From the NCBI RefSeq assembly GCF_021513275.1, contig NZ_CP090978.1, positions 2,170,001-2,234,000 of the forward strand: 64,000 nt of DNA. The letters are read 5' to 3'. This document shows positions 38,701-47,968 of this stretch, piece by piece. The DNA is from Paenibacillus hexagrammi (GTDB lineage Bacteria; Bacillota; Bacilli; Paenibacillales; NBRC-103111). A program made the position numbers and the translations under genes. The notes beneath the pieces are model-generated. The model saw only the letters and a list, made by a program, of their open reading frames with translations. It searched no databases and was not told where the DNA came from. Numbering within the stretch: position 1 is the stretch's first letter; every line of letters starts with the position of its first letter.

Positions 38701-40143
38701 ATGGACGTACAAATGTCGATAGCGCCTAGTACACCAACTACAAGCAGTGGAGGTTCAGCTTCGGCTAAGACGAGTGCACAACCAGGAACAACGGATGCAT
38801 TCTCGCAGCTCCTGGGCTCTCAATTAACACCATCAACGCCGACTGCTGATGAAGCCGGTCAAGCCAATGCAGAAGATCCAGCTATGATGCTGGCGAGTTT
38901 ATTACAGATGCTCCAAAGTATGATCATGCCCATGCAAAATGCACCTGTCGTGCAAGGTGATGAGACAACAGGCGATTCTCTACCGGACACGCTTGTTCAA
39001 GCAATGAACAGTAATCCTAGCTTAGCTGCCAAGCTTCTACAGGATCCAGGTATGCAGCAGTGGCTAGAGCAAGCAAGTCAGCTTATAGGCGCAATGACAG
39101 ATGGCCAGTCGAAAATGGGGAGTGCTCCCATGACAAAGGCGCAATTAGCCGGCTCAGACGCATTGGAAGCGCAAAACACTTTGCTCATGCTTGCTTCGTT
39201 ATCTAAGCAGCAGCCTGACAATCCCATCTTGCAGTATTTGAATCAACAGCTGCAGCAGATCATGGAACCTATATTGCCTTCAGTAGCGGGGGAGCAAATG
39301 ACCCCTATTTCAGAAAGTGACGATGTTCAAGCTGATTCGAATACACTTGAGAACACAGATTCTGTGCCAGCAAGCCGTCATATCGGCCAACACACACAAG
39401 TGCGACGAGCCGATAGTAAAAAGCAAGTAATTTCATCGCAAGCTGTGGATATGAATATTCAACAGCAGCCGGCTAAATCCAAGCTTGAAATACTTGCAGT
39501 CAAAAATTCACTTAGTCAACCGATGCATCAAGTGCAAGCAAGCACGAACGATCAAGTTAGTCAAGAGCAGCCGGTAACCACTGATGCAACCGATGCTGCA
39601 ACTCCTTTTATTCATATTTTAGATGCTCAACATGGAGTGCAGTCGACGGTACCTGTTGAGAAGGCTGTTCCTGCGACCATACATGCAGCTAATTTTGCTG
39701 AAGATATGACCGAGCATGTCATGAAGAGTATGAAGATCACGCTAGCTGACGGAATCTCCGAGGCTAAACTGTCCTTATTTCCTAAAAATTTAGGTCATGT
39801 CGATGTCAAGCTGACGATGCATGATGGACAACTCATTGCACAATTTGCTACGGATTCAGCAGCAGGAAAACAAATGCTGGAGAGTCAATTGCCTCAACTG
39901 CGTCAGGCACTTCAAACACAAGGTCTTCAAGTTGAAAGACTTGAGGTTACTCAAAATCAAAGTATGTCTTCTGGAATGTTCCAGGATCAACGTCAGCAGC
40001 AGTCATCCAATCAAGCATTCCGCCAAAATAAGAACCGTTCAGGTAATTATGAGAAGGATGTCATTGAATTTAACCAAGAGATTGCAAGCGCGGGTCAAAC
40101 TCGTGGTACAGCCTACGGAAACTCCTTTGATGTTATAGCTTAA
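38701..40143 (+). CDS. fliK: Flagellar hook-length control protein FliK
   Basis: 480-residue secreted molecular ruler. The long N-terminal part is Gln/Met/Ser/Thr-rich and of low conservation. The C-terminal domain (about residues 345-430) carries AKLSLFPKNLGHVDVKLTM and LESQLPQLRQALQTQGLQVERLEV, the part that contacts FlhB and switches export specificity. The start is the ATG at 38701 behind a perfect AAGGAGGTGA; the ATG at 38680 lies upstream of that site. flgD follows. Confidence 0.93.
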   Translation: MDVQMSIAPSTPTTSSGGSASAKTSAQPGTTDAFSQLLGSQLTPSTPTADEAGQANAEDPAMMLASLLQMLQSMIMPMQNAPVVQGDETTGDSLPDTLVQAMNSNPSLAAKLLQDPGMQQWLEQASQLIGAMTDGQSKMGSAPMTKAQLAGSDALEAQNTLLMLASLSKQQPDNPILQYLNQQLQQIMEPILPSVAGEQMTPISESDDVQADSNTLENTDSVPASRHIGQHTQVRRADSKKQVISSQAVDMNIQQQPAKSKLEILAVKNSLSQPMHQVQASTNDQVSQEQPVTTDATDAATPFIHILDAQHGVQSTVPVEKAVPATIHAANFAEDMTEHVMKSMKITLADGISEAKLSLFPKNLGHVDVKLTMHDGQLIAQFATDSAAGKQMLESQLPQLRQALQTQGLQVERLEVTQNQSMSSGMFQDQRQQQSSNQAFRQNKNRSGNYEKDVIEFNQEIASAGQTRGTAYGNSFDVIA

Positions 40144-40177
40144 TACAATCCTCATCTTAGTAACCGGAGGTGATATT

Positions 40178-40624
40178 ATGGCAAGCACTAATTCAGTATC
40201 AGGGAATGTCTCCGATATTATCAATGCAGGACAAACGAAAAAAACGGAAACCAAGGATCCTAACTCTTTAGGTAAAGACGATTTTTTGAAAATTTTGATC
40301 ACACAGCTTCAAAACCAAGACCCTACTCAACCGCTTCAAGACAAAGAGTTTATTGCTCAAATGGCTCAATTTACGTCCGTAGAGCAATTGACCAACATGG
40401 CGAGTGAAATTAAGCTGATGAGACAATCGTTAGGTTTTACATCAGAGTTAATTGGTAAATCGGTTACATGGACAAGTACTGATTCCTCAGGGTTATCGGC
40501 AACCAAGACAGGTATTGTTGATTCCATTACTTTTAAAGATGGTAATCAATACGCCAATGTGAAAGGAGAGGAAATTTCTCTGGAGCAGCTCAGTAAGATT
40601 GAGAACGCCGGAGAAACCCAATGA
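40178..40624 (+). CDS. flgD: Flagellar hook assembly scaffold FlgD
   Basis: 148-residue hook cap protein. The conserved N-terminal block LGKDDFLKILITQLQNQDPTQP and DKEFIAQMAQFTSVEQL is unmistakable. The protein is short, as in other Firmicutes, lacking the larger C-terminal domains of enterobacterial FlgD. The ATG follows CGGAGGTGAT. It overlaps the next gene by four bases. Confidence 0.96.
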   Translation: MASTNSVSGNVSDIINAGQTKKTETKDPNSLGKDDFLKILITQLQNQDPTQPLQDKEFIAQMAQFTSVEQLTNMASEIKLMRQSLGFTSELIGKSVTWTSTDSSGLSATKTGIVDSITFKDGNQYANVKGEEISLEQLSKIENAGETQ

Positions 40625-41007
40625 CGGAGCGAATATCGATAGGACAATTATATCCTAATGCTGTTCCTCCAGCGTCTACGAGACGAGCACCTGTACAGCA
40701 GCCGGCAGCTCAAACCGGCAAACCGACATTTCAACAACTTCTTCAGGATCAATTTGTTCGCTTCAGTCATCATGCAGAGGTACGGCTTCAAGAGAGAGGC
40801 ATTCAATTAAAGCAGGAGCAGCTAGATAAGCTAAGTTCAGCAATCGATAAAGCTGCGGCCAAAGGCGCTAAAGACGCATTAATGCTTTTGAATGGGAACG
40901 CACTCATCGTTAATGTACCGAATCGAACTGTAGTGACAGCGCTGGACGGAAATACAATGAACGATCATGTGTTTACACAAATCGATAGTGCAGTAATCAT
41001 TTCTTAA
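40621..41007 (+). CDS. Flagellar operon protein of the TIGR02530 type
   Basis: 128-residue protein found between flgD and flgE in Firmicutes operons. The conserved centre is FSHHAEVRLQERGIQLKQEQLDK, followed by AAAKGAKDALMLLNGNALIVNV and RTVVTAL. The N-terminal 40 residues are Pro/Ala/Gln-rich and probably disordered. ATG overlaps the flgD stop. Function unknown; a link to hook assembly is suggested only by position. Confidence 0.8.
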   Translation: MTERISIGQLYPNAVPPASTRRAPVQQPAAQTGKPTFQQLLQDQFVRFSHHAEVRLQERGIQLKQEQLDKLSSAIDKAAAKGAKDALMLLNGNALIVNVPNRTVVTALDGNTMNDHVFTQIDSAVIIS

Positions 41008-41034
41008 TATCAGGCTGGACCGACAGGGGGCCTG

Positions 41035-41060
41035 GAGCCGCCGAACGATGGAAGCGGCTC
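41035..41060 (+). promoter_or_regulatory. GC-rich hairpin ahead of the hook gene
   Basis: GAGCCGC (41035-41041) pairs with GCGGCTC (41054-41060) around a 12-base loop in the 86-base gap before flgE. No U-tract follows, so it is not a terminator. It may set mRNA stability or processing upstream of the highly expressed hook gene. Confidence 0.4.
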
Positions 41061-41093
41061 GGTAAAATATATGAATCCGTAGGGGGTAGCTAA

Positions 41094-41915
41094 ATGCTAA
41101 GATCTCTTTATTCCGGGGTTTCCGGTATGCGTGGTTTTCAGACAAAATTGGACGTTATCGGCAATAATATTGCTAACGTCAATACGATCGGCTTCAAAGG
41201 CAGCCGAGTCATGTTCAAGGATATTCTAAGTCAGACGGTTTCCGGTGTGAGTGCTCCGGACGATACTCGCGGCGGCGTGAACGCTCAGCAGGTTGGTCTA
41301 GGTGTGAGCACAGCGTCTATTGATACTGTACACACAGCCGGTAGTGCGATGACGACAAATGTCGTAACAGACCTTAGATTGAACGGAGACGGCTTCTTTG
41401 CAGTTGGAACTGCCGATCAAGTGGATACAGCATATTTGACAAGAGCAGGTAATTTCACTCTAGACGCTAACAGAAATCTTGTTAACGCAGACGGGCTTCA
41501 TGTAATGGGAGCTGATAACGCGGGGCCTATTACAATACCAGACAACGTGGTCTCCTTCTCCATCTCCCAAAACGGAGAAATTATCGGCGTTGATTCTGCA
41601 GGTGTTGTTGCTCCAACAGGTCAAGTTATCGGGGTTGTGAAAGTGACAAACCCATCAGGTTTGGAAAAGCTTGGCGGTAACTTATACCGCATGACATCCA
41701 ATGCAAATGCTGATACTGCAATTACAACGGTTGCGCCTGGGAATGCTGAAACTGGTGTAGGTACGCTAGTTTCCGGACAGTTGGAAATGTCGAACGTTGA
41801 CTTGACAGGTGAATTTACCGAAATGATCGTTGCACAGCGCGGCTTCCAAGCGAATTCAAGGATTATTACAACTTCAGATGAAGTCCTTCAGGAAGTTGTT
41901 AATCTGAAGCATTAA
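41094..41915 (+). CDS. flgE: Flagellar hook protein FlgE
   Basis: 273-residue hook subunit with the family signature MLRSLYSGVSGMRGFQTKLD and VIGNNIANVNTIGFKGSRV. C-terminal VDLTGEFTEMIVAQRGFQANSRII. Position directly after flgD, and close likeness to the short B. subtilis hook protein, favour FlgE. Databases often label such proteins FlgG, and the two share domains. The start ATG follows GTAGGGGGTAG. Full length for this lineage. Confidence 0.92.
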   Translation: MLRSLYSGVSGMRGFQTKLDVIGNNIANVNTIGFKGSRVMFKDILSQTVSGVSAPDDTRGGVNAQQVGLGVSTASIDTVHTAGSAMTTNVVTDLRLNGDGFFAVGTADQVDTAYLTRAGNFTLDANRNLVNADGLHVMGADNAGPITIPDNVVSFSISQNGEIIGVDSAGVVAPTGQVIGVVKVTNPSGLEKLGGNLYRMTSNANADTAITTVAPGNAETGVGTLVSGQLEMSNVDLTGEFTEMIVAQRGFQANSRIITTSDEVLQEVVNLKH

Positions 41916-41977
41916 TGGATCGTAAAGTAATGTAAAGCGGGGGGAGAGTCTCCCCCACTTTCATCCAGGAGGAGAAT

Positions 41978-42199
41978 ATGATTTCTCTTACGAGGTTAAA
42001 TGGAAGACCTGTTATCGTTAATGCCTTGCTAATTGAAATGATTGAAGAAACCCCGGATACCATGATTTCTTTAACGACAGGAAAGAAAATCACGGTTCTC
42101 GAGAAAGCTGATGTTGTGGTAAGCTTAGTGCGGACCTACATGCAAGATATCGGCTCGGTTCGGGCGTCAATAATGTCCAGGGATGCGGAGGGCTTGTAG
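41978..42199 (+). CDS. swrD: FlbD/SwrD family flagellar protein
   Basis: 73-residue protein with the FlbD pattern MISLTRLNGRPVIVNALLIE, then TPDTMISLTTGKKITVLEKADVV. In B. subtilis the homologue SwrD raises motor torque and supports swarming. The ATG has a strong AGGAGGAG site. Its stop directly abuts the fliL start. Confidence 0.92.
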   Translation: MISLTRLNGRPVIVNALLIEMIEETPDTMISLTTGKKITVLEKADVVVSLVRTYMQDIGSVRASIMSRDAEGL

Positions 42200-42685
42200 G
42201 TGTTTAAGAATAAAATTTTTATACTCATCGTTTCCATACTCATCGCTATCACATTAATTCTCACGGCGGCATTTGTATTATGGAACTTTATGGAAAAAAA
42301 TAATCAATCTCAGGACCCGGCTGGACAAGCACAGGATGCTGTTGCTTCAGTAAAACCAACAAAGCCACCTACGGCTGAGGAAATTAAAGCCAATACTGCT
42401 TTTGTGAAGGATATCTTAACTAATCTTTCCGGTGGGGGCAATTTTATTAAATTGTCACTGGCCTTTGAACTTGAAAATTCCAAGGGGAAGACAGAGTTCG
42501 ACAGCCTGTTAGATTCTGCAGTGAAAGGAACTATTGTTCAAACTCTGGCAGACATGACTTCCGAACAAGTACAGGGAAGTAAAGGTAACGATCTACTGAC
42601 GTCCACTTTGATGAATAAACTTAACCCTATGCTACATGAAGGTAAAATCAGGCAGATTTGGATCACCGATAAAGTGCTTCAATAA
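42200..42685 (+). CDS. fliL: Flagellar basal body-associated protein FliL
   Basis: 161-residue protein with one N-terminal transmembrane helix (about residues 6-28, IFILIVSILIAITLILTAAF), a short linker and a C-terminal extracellular domain (VKDILTNLSGGGNFIKLSLAFEL to LHEGKIRQIWITDKVLQ). It surrounds the stator and supports torque. GTG start at 42200 with TAGGTG overlap from the previous stop; no alternative ATG before the helix. Position between swrD and fliM is canonical. Confidence 0.93.
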   Translation: MFKNKIFILIVSILIAITLILTAAFVLWNFMEKNNQSQDPAGQAQDAVASVKPTKPPTAEEIKANTAFVKDILTNLSGGGNFIKLSLAFELENSKGKTEFDSLLDSAVKGTIVQTLADMTSEQVQGSKGNDLLTSTLMNKLNPMLHEGKIRQIWITDKVLQ

Positions 42686-42721
42686 CTCGCTGACGATCAT
42701 GCTTTAAGGAGGTGAGTCTCT

Positions 42722-43720
42722 ATGGTTGATGTGTTATCGCAAAATGAGATCGACGCCCTTCTAGCTGCGTTATCCTCTGGTGAAATGGATGCGGAGGAGC
42801 TTAAAAAAGAAGAGACGCAGAAGAAGGTCAGGGCTTATGACTTTAAAAGAGCAGTACGCTTTTCAAAAGATCATATTCGAAGCTTGACGCGAATACACGA
42901 AAATTTTGCGCGTTTTTTGACAACCTATTTCTCTGCGCAGTTGCGGACGTTTGTGCAAATTAACGTGGTACAAGTTGAACAGCTGCCCTATGACGAATTT
43001 ATTCGGTCGATCCCGAAAATGACCATTTTGAACATCTTTGAAGCAGAGCCTTTAGAGGGTCGAATGGTCCTTGAGGTCCATCCCAATGTAGCTTTTGCCA
43101 TGTTGGATCGTTTGTTGGGGGGAGCTGGTACATCTCCAACTAAAATTAATGCTCTGACTGAGATCGAGACGATCGTTATGGAACGTATCTTCAGCAGAGC
43201 CTTCGATAGTCTTCAGGAAGCTTGGAAGACAGTAATTGACTTGTCTCCGCGGCTGGAAGCCTTGGAAACCAATCCGCAATTTATGCAGATTGTTTCTCCT
43301 AATGAAACTATCGCTTTGATTTCTTTGAGCACGAAGATTGGTGATACGACAGGTATGATCAACCTATGTATACCACACGTCGTAATTGAGCCTATTATGC
43401 CTCGGTTATCTGTTCATCACTGGTTTGTTTCACAGAAAAAGACCAGAGCTCCTGAGGAAGTTGAAGCACTTCAATCACGGTTAGAGAAAGCTAAGCTGCC
43501 GCTTATTGCCGAATTAGGTACATCCGAAATTTCGATTCGGGAATTTTTGAGCTTGTCGGTTGGAGATGTGCTGACCTTGCACAAATCGGTAGATGACCCG
43601 CTTCAAATCAAAGTAGGAGAGAAGCTTAAATATCTCGGTAGCCCTGGTACAGTAAGAGGCAAGATAGCTGTGCAAGTAACTGATATCGTGAATGAAGGAG
43701 AAGAAGATCATGACGAATAA
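42722..43720 (+). CDS. fliM: Flagellar motor switch protein FliM
   Basis: 332-residue C-ring protein. The N-terminal VLSQNEIDALLAAL is the CheY-phosphate binding peptide. The CheC-like middle domain and the C-terminal SpoA-type surface (LGTSEISIREFLSLSVGDVL) follow. The ATG has a strong AAGGAGGTGA site. It overlaps fliY by 11 bases from the chosen fliY start. Confidence 0.97.
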   Translation: MVDVLSQNEIDALLAALSSGEMDAEELKKEETQKKVRAYDFKRAVRFSKDHIRSLTRIHENFARFLTTYFSAQLRTFVQINVVQVEQLPYDEFIRSIPKMTILNIFEAEPLEGRMVLEVHPNVAFAMLDRLLGGAGTSPTKINALTEIETIVMERIFSRAFDSLQEAWKTVIDLSPRLEALETNPQFMQIVSPNETIALISLSTKIGDTTGMINLCIPHVVIEPIMPRLSVHHWFVSQKKTRAPEEVEALQSRLEKAKLPLIAELGTSEISIREFLSLSVGDVLTLHKSVDDPLQIKVGEKLKYLGSPGTVRGKIAVQVTDIVNEGEEDHDE

Positions 43721-45005
43721 TAAAGATTATTTATCTCAAGAAGAGATAGATGCTTTGTTAAGACAAACCTCTGACGACACCACAGATCCTTCTTTCCAGA
43801 CGTCGCCTAACATTGAGGACTACTTGTCTTCGCTAGAACAGGATGCGCTTGGTGAGATTGGGAATATTACATTTGGAAGCGCAGCTACAGCACTCTCGAC
43901 TTTATTAGGGAAAAAGGTTGATATTACAACCCCTAAGGTTTCCATCATTGCTCGAGAAGAGCTCGAAGGTGAATTTCCAAGACCGCATGTAGCAGTACAT
44001 GTTAATTATGTGGATGGTTTTGATGGCATTAACTTGCTTGTTATTAAAACTCGAGACGCTCAGGTCATAGCTGACTTAATGATGGGTGGAGATGGAACAG
44101 GCGGAGACGAAAATCTCAGTGAAATTCATATTAGTGCGGTTCAAGAAGCAATGAACCAAATGATGGGATCATCGGCCACTTCCATGTCTACGATCTTTAA
44201 TCGGTTTGTCAATATCTCACCTCCTGGAATCGACATATTAAATTTGTCGAAAGGAGAAGGAAAACTACCTGACGAGGACGTATTTATTAAAATATCGTTC
44301 CGACTGACGATTGGCGATCTGATTGATTCCAACATTATGCAGCTGCTGCCTGTGACTTTTGCGAGAGACATGGTATCGATCCTGATGGGGGGAGGATCCG
44401 AGGCTACAATGGAAGCAGCGCCGACAGCGCAAGCCGCGGCACCTTCACCTTCACCAACAGCGCCACCAAGCGCTCCGGTTCGACAAGATGTGCATACGCC
44501 GCCTGCAGCTGCAGCTCCGATGTATGAGCAACCGATGTATCAGCAGCCCATGTATCAACAACCACCTATGCACGAGCAGCCAATGTACCAGCAGCCGCCA
44601 ATGATGGGACAACCGATGTATCCTCCGGGGCAGCCCATGTATGGTCAACCGCCTGCAGCTTACGGTGGAATGCCGAATCGCAATGTCAATGTGCAGCCAG
44701 TACAGTTTGGAAATCTGCAGTCAGGCAGCATGGCTCAAGCCGATGATACGAACCTGAATTTACTACTAGATATCCCCCTTAAGGTAACTGTAGAATTAGG
44801 GAGAACTCACAAAGTGATTAAGGATATTTTGGAGCTTTCTCAGGGATCCATCATTGAGCTGGATAAATTGGCCGGGGAGCCAGTTGACATTCTGGTGAAC
44901 AATAAGCTGATTGCCAAAGGCGAAGTCGTCGTCATCGATGAAAACTTTGGAGTTCGTGTCACTGATATTGTGAACCAGTGGGAACGGATTCAAAAGTTAC
45001 AATAA
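43710..45005 (+). CDS. fliY: Flagellar switch phosphatase FliY
   Basis: 431-residue protein joining a CheY-binding peptide (YLSQEEIDALLRQT), a CheC-type phosphatase domain and a C-terminal FliN domain (LDIPLKVTVELGRTHKVIKD onward). Both phosphatase sites keep the D/S-x3-E-x2-N pattern (DALGEIGN and SAVQEAMN). It dephosphorylates CheY at the switch. Between the domains is a Met/Tyr/Gln/Pro linker of repeating MYQQP-like units (about residues 265-320), making it longer than the B. subtilis protein. The ATG at 43710 follows GAAGGAG; the ATG at 43692 is rejected. Confidence 0.95.
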   Translation: MTNNKDYLSQEEIDALLRQTSDDTTDPSFQTSPNIEDYLSSLEQDALGEIGNITFGSAATALSTLLGKKVDITTPKVSIIAREELEGEFPRPHVAVHVNYVDGFDGINLLVIKTRDAQVIADLMMGGDGTGGDENLSEIHISAVQEAMNQMMGSSATSMSTIFNRFVNISPPGIDILNLSKGEGKLPDEDVFIKISFRLTIGDLIDSNIMQLLPVTFARDMVSILMGGGSEATMEAAPTAQAAAPSPSPTAPPSAPVRQDVHTPPAAAAPMYEQPMYQQPMYQQPPMHEQPMYQQPPMMGQPMYPPGQPMYGQPPAAYGGMPNRNVNVQPVQFGNLQSGSMAQADDTNLNLLLDIPLKVTVELGRTHKVIKDILELSQGSIIELDKLAGEPVDILVNNKLIAKGEVVVIDENFGVRVTDIVNQWERIQKLQ

Positions 45006-45032
45006 CTTAAATTCTAGGAGGACTGTTTACTA

Positions 45033-45395
45033 ATGGCTAACCGAATTCTTATTGTGGATGATGCTGCATTTATGAGAATGATGATCCGGGATATCCTAAC
45101 AAAGAACGGATATGAAGTTTGTGGAGAAGCAAATGATGGAGCGCAAGCAATTGAAAAATACAAGGAACTTAAGCCAGATTTGATTACCATGGATATCACG
45201 ATGCCTGAGATGGATGGCATTCAAGCACTGAAAGAAATCAAAAAGCTCGAGCCAAACGCTAAGGTCATTATGTGTTCTGCGATGGGACAACAGGCCATGG
45301 TTATTGATGCGATCCAAGCTGGAGCTAAGGACTTTATCGTAAAACCTTTCCAAGCGGACCGTGTTATTGAAGCAATCAAAAAGACTCTAGGGTAA
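45033..45395 (+). CDS. cheY: Chemotaxis response regulator CheY
   Basis: 120-residue single receiver domain. The phosphorylated aspartate is Asp54 in LITMDITMPEMDG, with the acidic pair in ILIVDDAAFMR, Thr/Ser in IMCSAMG and the conserved Lys in DFIVKPF. Phosphorylated by CheA, it binds FliM to change rotation. The ATG follows AGGAGGA. Its position between fliY and fliO is that of B. subtilis. Confidence 0.97.
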   Translation: MANRILIVDDAAFMRMMIRDILTKNGYEVCGEANDGAQAIEKYKELKPDLITMDITMPEMDGIQALKEIKKLEPNAKVIMCSAMGQQAMVIDAIQAGAKDFIVKPFQADRVIEAIKKTLG

Positions 45396-45443
45396 TTTTA
45401 CGAAGTTCGGCTGAGTCTGACATAAACCGAAAGGGATGTGACC

Positions 45444-46070
45444 ATGAGAAGACTCATCACCAAACTATCGCTATCCACTATACTGGGGCTTGTGCTGATC
45501 ATCTACACACAAGCTGTTTGTTTTGCTGAGACGGACCCTACACAAGGATTAGCAGACTCTGAATTTAATCCAGGGGATTCGTTTGATTCATTCACCATGA
45601 TTGTGAAGGTCATCTTTTTCTTGGTATTGATTATTCTTTTGTTCTTCGTTCTCATCAAATATATTGCAAGAAAAAACAGGGGTTCATTTTTTGGTAATTC
45701 CGTGCGTTCCCTCGGCGGGGTGCCTTTAGGGCAAAATAAGTCGATTCAAATCGTAGAAATTGGTCATTCACTCTTCGTAGTTGGCGTCGGTGATAATATT
45801 CAGTTGCTGGATAAAATCAATGACGCCGATGAGGTGGCCTATATTACAGACCTTCTAACGGCAACTCATGCCCAGCATCAAGGAATCATGAATGCTCGTA
45901 AATGGCTGGATAAACTTCCTATAGGCAAACGAGAAGCCGAGGAGGAAGAAATAACGTCATCCTTTCAGCAAGTATTTCATGATAAAATGCAGCGGGTGAC
46001 AAATCGCAACAAAAATGTTGAAGATTGGCTCTCGGATCAAAAAATGAAAGATCGGTTGAATGACGAATGA
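45444..46070 (+). CDS. fliO: Flagellar biosynthesis protein FliO (FliZ in Bacillus)
   Basis: 208-residue membrane protein that helps assemble the FliP ring. An N-terminal signal peptide (KLSLSTILGLVLIIYTQAVCFA) is followed by a short periplasm-facing segment and one transmembrane helix (about residues 52-74, MIVKVIFFLVLIILLFFVLI). The cytoplasmic part has VRSLGGVPLGQNKSIQIVEIG. The ATG at 45444 is preferred to the GTG at 45438, which lies against the GGGATGTG site. It overlaps fliP by four bases. Confidence 0.9.
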   Translation: MRRLITKLSLSTILGLVLIIYTQAVCFAETDPTQGLADSEFNPGDSFDSFTMIVKVIFFLVLIILLFFVLIKYIARKNRGSFFGNSVRSLGGVPLGQNKSIQIVEIGHSLFVVGVGDNIQLLDKINDADEVAYITDLLTATHAQHQGIMNARKWLDKLPIGKREAEEEEITSSFQQVFHDKMQRVTNRNKNVEDWLSDQKMKDRLNDE

Positions 46071-46849
46071 AGAGAAACAAAATTAGTGTAATCGTAATTC
46101 TGACCCTGTTATCTGTGTTTGCTTGGTCACTGACTGCCGCGGCCGCGGGAACAGATCCTAGTAACCCGATCCCTGGCCTTAATGTTAACATCGGGGCAGG
46201 AGACGTCGGCGGTACGGGCCAATCGTCGAATACAATAACTTTACTGCTTTTATTGACTGTCTTAAGCTTGGCTCCTGCCATTCTCATTTTGACGACATGC
46301 TTCACACGCATTATTATTGTACTCGGCTTTGTACGTACATCCCTGGGGACTCAATCCATGCCACCCAATCAAGTTCTAGTAGGATTAGCGCTGTTTCTCA
46401 CATTTTTCATCATGTCACCTACGCTTGGTGAAGTGAATCAAACAGCGTTACAGCCCTATTTGAAAGGTGAGATTAATCAAACCCAAGCCTTTCAAAAGGC
46501 GGCTGGTCCTATGAAAAAGTTTATGTTCACCCATACGAGACAAAAGGACCTGAAGCTCTTTCTTGACTACACAAAGGCACCTAAGCCAACAGGAGTTGAT
46601 GATATTCCTGTAACGGCCCTAGTGCCTGCTTATGCGATTAGCGAGCTTAAATCTGCTTTCCAGATGGGATTTATGATTTTCATTCCATTTTTGGTCATCG
46701 ATATGGTAGTCTCGAGTACGCTTATGGCGATGGGGATGATGATGCTTCCGCCAGTCATGATTTCATTGCCATTCAAAATCTTGTTATTCATTTTGGTGGA
46801 TGGCTGGTATTTGGTAGTTAAATCATTGTTACTCAGTTACAGTACTTGA
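46067..46849 (+). CDS. fliP: Flagellar export gate protein FliP
   Basis: 260-residue core of the export channel. A cleavable N-terminal signal peptide (about residues 1-27) is followed by four transmembrane helices. Conserved LAPAILILTTCFTRIIIVLGFVR (in part TCFTRIIIVLGF), PNQVLVGLALFLTFFIM and FIPFLVIDMVVSSTLMAMGMMM. ATG overlaps the fliO stop. Full length. Confidence 0.97.
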   Translation: MKRNKISVIVILTLLSVFAWSLTAAAAGTDPSNPIPGLNVNIGAGDVGGTGQSSNTITLLLLLTVLSLAPAILILTTCFTRIIIVLGFVRTSLGTQSMPPNQVLVGLALFLTFFIMSPTLGEVNQTALQPYLKGEINQTQAFQKAAGPMKKFMFTHTRQKDLKLFLDYTKAPKPTGVDDIPVTALVPAYAISELKSAFQMGFMIFIPFLVIDMVVSSTLMAMGMMMLPPVMISLPFKILLFILVDGWYLVVKSLLLSYST

Positions 46850-46873
46850 CGAAAATGGATGGAGGTCAGCTAG

Positions 46874-47143
46874 ATGGGTTCAGAGTTTGTCATCCGGATT
46901 GCAGGAGAAGCTGTGTATACAGTTCTTAAAGCAAGCGCGCCCATGTTGGTGATCGGATTGGTCGTGGGTCTGATTATCAGTATATTTCAAGCCACTACGC
47001 AGATTCAGGAGCAGACGCTTGCATTTGTTCCCAAGATTGTTGCCGTTCTTTTGTCCATCCTTATATTTGGGCCTTGGATTATGAACACTTTGGTTGATTT
47101 CACTTACAATTTGCTAAACAACCTCTACAAATTCGTTGGATAG
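46874..47143 (+). CDS. fliQ: Flagellar export gate protein FliQ
   Basis: 89-residue protein with two hydrophobic helices (APMLVIGLVVGLIISIFQ and PKIVAVLLSILIFGPWIM) joined by the conserved loop ATTQIQEQTLAFVPK. ATG at 46874 with GGAGGT upstream. It forms the FliPQR gate with its neighbours. Confidence 0.96.
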   Translation: MGSEFVIRIAGEAVYTVLKASAPMLVIGLVVGLIISIFQATTQIQEQTLAFVPKIVAVLLSILIFGPWIMNTLVDFTYNLLNNLYKFVG

Positions 47144-47146
47144 GTT

Positions 47147-47953
47147 GTGAGAGGCTTGGAACTGTTATTTCAAGTTTTACCTGGCTTTATGCTTATTTTT
47201 TGTCGAATCACATCGTTCTTTGTCGTGGCGCCTGTGCTTTCTTCGAAAAATATCCCAAATACATTCAAGATCGGATTGTCCCTATGTGTCACGTTTATCG
47301 TCTTTAGCAGCATTGGGTTGAACCAGGCTGTCGTGATTGACGGGCAATACATTTTGCTCATCATTAGGGAAATGTTGATTGGAATTTTGCTTGGGTTTTT
47401 AGGTTACATGTTTTTCACAGTTGTTCAAATTGCAGGTTCGTTCATGGATATGCAAATTGGGTTTAGCATGGCCAATATTATTGACCCGTTATCCGGAACT
47501 TCTTCGCCGCTAGTCGGCAATTTGAAGTACATGATAGCGATTCTACTGTTCTTAACATTTGACGGACACCACTATTTGCTTCGGGCTATTATGGAAAGCT
47601 ATCATTGGATACCTCTAGACAATCAGCTTTTCACACGTATCTATAATGGTCAGATATCGGACTTTTTGTTTCAGTCCTTCTCTAAAATGTTTTATCTTTC
47701 GTTTCAATTGGCTGCTCCAATTATTGCCGCATTATTTTTGACTGACTTAGGACTCGGTCTGCTTACGCGTGTAGCTCCTCAGTTTAATATTTTTGTCATC
47801 GGAGCACCATTGAAAATGATTCTAGGGCTGATTTTACTAGCCTTGCTTTTCCCGGAATTGATATCGCAGTTTCAAGGCCTTTTTGCTTCCTTATTCGATT
47901 CAATGCAAAATTTACTGCAGCTGATTTCGGGTTCGCAACCAACATCACCGTAA
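47147..47953 (+). CDS. fliR: Flagellar export gate protein FliR
   Basis: 268-residue membrane protein with about six transmembrane helices. RITSFFVVAPVLSSKNIPNTFKIGLS and FALAAPI-like AAPIIAALFLTDLGLGLLTRVAPQFNIFVIG (in part) are the conserved blocks. GTG start at 47147, three bases after the fliQ stop, with a poor ribosome binding site that suggests coupling. Full length. Confidence 0.95.
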   Translation: MRGLELLFQVLPGFMLIFCRITSFFVVAPVLSSKNIPNTFKIGLSLCVTFIVFSSIGLNQAVVIDGQYILLIIREMLIGILLGFLGYMFFTVVQIAGSFMDMQIGFSMANIIDPLSGTSSPLVGNLKYMIAILLFLTFDGHHYLLRAIMESYHWIPLDNQLFTRIYNGQISDFLFQSFSKMFYLSFQLAAPIIAALFLTDLGLGLLTRVAPQFNIFVIGAPLKMILGLILLALLFPELISQFQGLFASLFDSMQNLLQLISGSQPTSP

Positions 47954-47968
47954 CCCGGGGGGTTCATT

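Noticed and set aside
41035..41060. Hairpin before flgE as a transcription terminator
   Set aside because: No U-tract follows and the operon clearly continues.
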